Assembly (NCBI GenBank): GCA_003611805.1
Contig: RAYM01000039.1
Coordinates: forward strand, 1 to 64,000
Direction: 5' to 3'
From: a bacterium 1xD42-87
Lineage (GTDB): Bacteria; Bacillota; Clostridia; Lachnospirales; Lachnospiraceae
Length of the DNA: 64,000 nucleotides
The notes beneath the pieces were generated by a model, which made no database searches, had not been told where the DNA came from, and worked only from the letters and a program-made list of their open reading frames with translations. Below are positions 61,625-64,000 of the stretch, in pieces (the stretch's first letter is position 1; each line of letters begins with the position of its first letter). A program made the position numbers and the translations under genes.

Positions 61625-61652
61625 TTGACAAATTATATTCAGGTGATATAAT
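61625..61652 (+). promoter_or_regulatory. Near-consensus sigma-A promoter P2 of the noncoding transcript
   Basis: TTGACA (61625-61630), 16-nt spacer, TATAAT (61647-61652), 95 nt downstream of P1 in the same direction. Confidence 0.75.
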
Positions 61653-61659
61653 AAACTCA

Positions 61660-62050
61660 TAAAGAAACACTTCACATAGATAAACTAAAAGAAAGAGAGG
61701 TACGGTCCACCAAAAACTTAAAGTAACACATCAGAGAACTACAAGTGAATAGGAGACCACAAAGAGACGAGCGGAATCGAGTACATGTAAGAGATGGCGA
61801 ATCAGAGAAGAGTCCCGGGAAAGCTCCCATAGAAGAGAAGAAGAGAAGAAGAGAAGAAAGCGGATGAGAGAAAAGAGAAGATATCCGAGAGGGAGAGAGG
61901 GAACAGACGCCACAGTATCTAGGATACGAGAGAAGAGATGGAAAGAGGACGTGAGGGAAAAGACGGAGGTAAAGACCATTGGACAGTGAGTTTTAGAGAC
62001 GGGTATTGATTCCTTAGAGAATGAATACCCGTTTCGCATTGTCTTTTTTT
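61660..62050 (+). ncRNA. Purine-rich noncoding RNA candidate, about 390 nt
   Basis: Follows tandem consensus promoters and ends in an intrinsic terminator: GGGTATT (62001-62007) with AATACCC (62024-62030) and T7 at 62044-62050. The body has no credible open frame on the plus strand and is strikingly rich in A and G (many GAAGAGAAGA-type runs). Visible small hairpins: GGGA-AAGC-TCCC (about 61817-61828), CGGAT/ATCCG (61861-61865/61883-61887), GTATC-TAG-GATAC (61915-61927). It contains 12 GGA triplets. Not 6S RNA, tmRNA, SRP or RNase P by any motif I can see. Confidence 0.6.
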
Positions 62051-62211
62051 GATTTGTTCTGTAAATCTTAATAAACTCGGGGTGGCTTTTCCACTAAAAA
62101 TAGGTTATAGTATACTTATGCATACTATATCTTGTATGCAGCAGATTTTGGGAGCATGATATGTGGAAACCATTTGGATAAAAGATTTCGGAAAGGACAT
62201 GGATACAGTCG

Positions 62212-63660
62212 ATGGGAAAACTGCGCAAGAGGAGAAAAGGATATTCGGACGAGGAACTGGATGAAGAAGAGGACGATTTTGAGGATGACGAGGTTGAAGA
62301 GGAGGACGAAGAAGAGATAGAGGAAGATGACGAGGACGAAGATTACGATGATGAGTCGGAACGCCGAGCATACAGGCATAGACGAAGGGTCCGCAATCAG
62401 ATTATAGTTTATCTGGTGATCTTTTTCGTGGTTGTGGCTATTGCGGGGGGCGGGTTCGCAATCGGAAGGAAGATATTCTCGCTTGTTCAGCAGAAACGGC
62501 AGGAGGCTGAGATGGCAAAGGCGGAGGAAGAGGCGGCGGAGGAAGAGCCAGTGGAGGAGGAAATGGTGATTGACACGCCGGAGCCGGCAGAAGAAGAGCC
62601 GGTAGAGGAGGAAGATCTTTTGGGAGGTCTGGCAGAGTCCTATTATTCTGAGATGCCGATTGAAACTAAGGTAGCGGGGCTCTTCATGGTAACGCCGGAG
62701 TCAATCACGGGTGTCAGTACAGCGACCAAGGCTGGAGACGGCACGCAGGAAGCTTTGAACCAGTATGCGGTAGGCGGTCTGATATATTTTGGTCAGAATA
62801 TTGTGGATCAGGAACAGATCACAACGATGCTGTCAAGCACGGCTTCCAAGAGCAGTTACCCGATTTTTCTCGCAGTAGACGAGGAGGGCGGTGACGTCAG
62901 CAGGGTTGCGAACAGTAAGGTTGAGGTAGAGAAGGTAGAAGATATGGCGGCGGTCGGTGCGGGAGGAGACGCTTCCAAGGCTGCAGAAGCCGGCACAACG
63001 ATCGGTTCCTATTTGAAGGAAATAGGCTTTAATGTAGACTTTGCGCCGGTTGCGGATGTCGCGGGAGAAGGAAGCGCGCTTGGAAACCGCTCCTTCGGAT
63101 CAGATCCCCAGATGGTGGGGGAGATGGTTGCCAGTGCAGTAGGCGGAATTGAAGGAACGGGCGTGAGCGCCTGCCTGAAGCATTTTCCAGGGCTGGGAAG
63201 CACGACGGAAGATACCCATGACGGAAGAGTGGAAATTACGAAGTCGATAGAAGAGCTGCGCACTTCGGATTTTGTGCCGTTTTCCGCCGGTATAGAAGCC
63301 GGGGTGGATTTTGTGATGGTGAGTCATGCCACCGCGCCTGCGCTGGATGAGGATAATGTGCCAAGCTCCCTGTCGAAGAAAGTGATCACGGATGTTTTGC
63401 GGGGTGAGCTGGGCTTTGAAGGCGTGGTTATCACGGATGCCTTGGATATGACGGCGATTACGGAGTATTATACGCCGGAGGAAGCAGCGGTGATGGCATT
63501 GGAGGCAGGCGCAGATATGCTTCTCATGCCGGAGGATTTTGAGAAGGCGTACAATGCAGTGCTTGCGGCAGTGCAGGACGGGACGATTTCGGAGGAACGG
63601 ATTAACGAGTCCCTGAATCGGATTTACCGGGTCAAGTGCAAAGACAAGCTAGATAATTAG
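62212..63660 (+). CDS. Membrane-anchored glycoside hydrolase family 3 (NagZ-like) protein
   Basis: 482 residues. Residues 13-50 are almost all Asp/Glu; a membrane span follows at 63-85, then a second acidic linker to about 140 and the catalytic GH3 barrel outside the cell. KHFPGLGSTTEDTHDG carries the His general acid of NagZ-type enzymes, VVITDALDM the catalytic Asp, FLAVDEEGGDVSRV the substrate loop. Likely releases N-acetylglucosamine from wall fragments at the cell surface. The double acidic region is unusual for the family. Start ATG 62212 follows GGAAAGGACATGG, and has a weak ribosome site. Confidence 0.9.
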   Translation: MGKLRKRRKGYSDEELDEEEDDFEDDEVEEEDEEEIEEDDEDEDYDDESERRAYRHRRRVRNQIIVYLVIFFVVVAIAGGGFAIGRKIFSLVQQKRQEAEMAKAEEEAAEEEPVEEEMVIDTPEPAEEEPVEEEDLLGGLAESYYSEMPIETKVAGLFMVTPESITGVSTATKAGDGTQEALNQYAVGGLIYFGQNIVDQEQITTMLSSTASKSSYPIFLAVDEEGGDVSRVANSKVEVEKVEDMAAVGAGGDASKAAEAGTTIGSYLKEIGFNVDFAPVADVAGEGSALGNRSFGSDPQMVGEMVASAVGGIEGTGVSACLKHFPGLGSTTEDTHDGRVEITKSIEELRTSDFVPFSAGIEAGVDFVMVSHATAPALDEDNVPSSLSKKVITDVLRGELGFEGVVITDALDMTAITEYYTPEEAAVMALEAGADMLLMPEDFEKAYNAVLAAVQDGTISEERINESLNRIYRVKCKDKLDN

Positions 63661-63682
63661 ACACGAATCTAAACGTAAATGT

Positions 63683-63717
63683 AAACGGTGGGAATGCTGC
63701 ATTTTCACCGTTTTTTT
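63683..63717 (+). terminator. Intrinsic terminator
   Basis: AAACGGTG (63683-63690) pairs with CACCGTTT (63706-63713), ending in a T7 run. Confidence 0.85.
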
Positions 63718-63739
63718 GTGCGGTATTATCTGGCAGCAG

Positions 63740-63768
63740 TTGATTTTATTGTCTGTGTGTTTTATAAT
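63740..63768 (+). promoter_or_regulatory. Promoter of the PadR gene with repeat in the initial transcript
   Basis: TTGATT (63740-63745), 17-nt spacer, TATAAT (63763-63768), followed by TAGTATTACATAGTATT, a direct repeat of TAGTATT that could be an autoregulatory PadR site. Confidence 0.6.
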
Positions 63769-63887
63769 ATACTTAGTATTACATAGTATTTAATGAAGGA
63801 TGCTATAAAATGGAAGGACAGGGGATTGGTTCCGGGCGTTTTCCGTCGCAATTTCGGTATGTGCTGAGAGCAGAAGTGAAGATTATT

Positions 63888-64000
63888 ATGAATGATAAAT
63901 ATGAAAGACAAATGAAGAAAGGTGTGCTGGACATGCTTGTCCTGCGGCTGCTGAAATCGGAAGCGAAATACGGATATCAGATTATTCAGGAGATGAGGGA
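63888..64000 (+). CDS. PadR family regulator, N-terminal part (runs off the window)
   Basis: From ATG at 63888 the frame reads NDKYERQMKKGVLDMLVLRL, then LKSEAKYGYQIIQEMR, the winged-helix start of PadR proteins. An in-frame ATG at 63810 (GAAGGA upstream) would add 26 residues not seen in the family. PadR proteins usually repress themselves and an adjacent transporter or membrane protein; the partner gene is beyond the window. Confidence 0.85.
   Translation, partial: MNDKYERQMKKGVLDMLVLRLLKSEAKYGYQIIQEMR

Noticed and set aside
61731-62039. 102-codon minus-strand frame across the purine-rich region, Ser/Leu/Phe-rich and membrane-like
   Set aside because: Any antisense of an A/G-rich sequence reads as hydrophobic. 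There is no ribosome site, and the promoters and terminator point the other way.

Overview
The window looks like chromosomal DNA of a low-GC-lineage but moderately GC-rich Clostridia, most likely Lachnospiraceae. The reasons are a SpoVAE sporulation gene, strong AGGAGG ribosome sites, an FMN riboswitch with RibU, a Bce-type peptide-resistance module, an [FeFe]-hydrogenase-like chemotaxis sensor, and several small protein families typical of that group. No rRNA, tRNA, intact IS element or CRISPR array was seen.

Layout. 1-2.5 kb: end of a nitroreductase gene, a membrane-anchored orphan protein and a decayed Rpn-type nuclease/transposase. 2.6-6.5 kb: ridA, a shikimate-kinase-like gene, spoVAE, then a sigma factor/anti-sigma/membrane protein operon. 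6.5-10.7 kb: DegV, a LytTR response regulator and argG (minus strand). 11-16.4 kb: a run of small accessory enzymes (methyltransferase, three GNATs, nitroreductase, CPBP protease, dCMP deaminase, ProX-like editing protein). 16.4-21.8 kb: FMN riboswitch-ribU followed by a scarred zone holding a deleted PIN toxin inside a duplicated ribU 3' end, a TipAS/TetR chimera, a second sigma/anti-sigma pair, a frameshifted nuclease-like gene and a folded RNA candidate with a truncated copy. 22-27.3 kb: Bce-like two-component/ABC module with a decayed duplicate of its small gene. 28-33.5 kb: MATE pump, AraC regulator, cyclase-fold protein, ArsC-like protein, nucleotidyltransferase. 33.7-38.7 kb: argJ-argB-argD plus a solute-binding protein. 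39-47.5 kb: comEA, a two-component system with a GerMN lipoprotein, comEC, holA, thrH. 48.3-53.3 kb: a LexA-type double operator, DUF1653 protein, 5'-nucleotidase, an SfsA-MutY fusion and a glycosyltransferase. 54.5-60.5 kb: glyA, hom, lysC and the hydrogenase-like sensor. 61-64 kb: LUD protein, a strong-promoter noncoding transcript, membrane-anchored NagZ-like hydrolase, start of a PadR regulator.

Genes that work together: argG with argJBD (arginine); hom and lysC with distant thrH (threonine branch); comEA and comEC (DNA uptake); Bce-like sensor, kinase and ABC pair (peptide antibiotic response); riboswitch and RibU (riboflavin uptake).

The signals most worth following are non-coding: (i) a purine-rich transcript of about 390 nt behind two near-perfect sigma-A promoters (61530-62050); (ii) a folded element with a 15-bp closing stem and an apparent 6-bp kissing loop (21179-21289); (iii) a two-hairpin intergenic element whose copies keep pairing while changing sequence, three of them 41-48 nt before ridA, argJ and hom; (iv) a promoter with two LexA-like boxes driving a possible 40-residue protein. 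All assignments come from reading the sequence; no searches were run.
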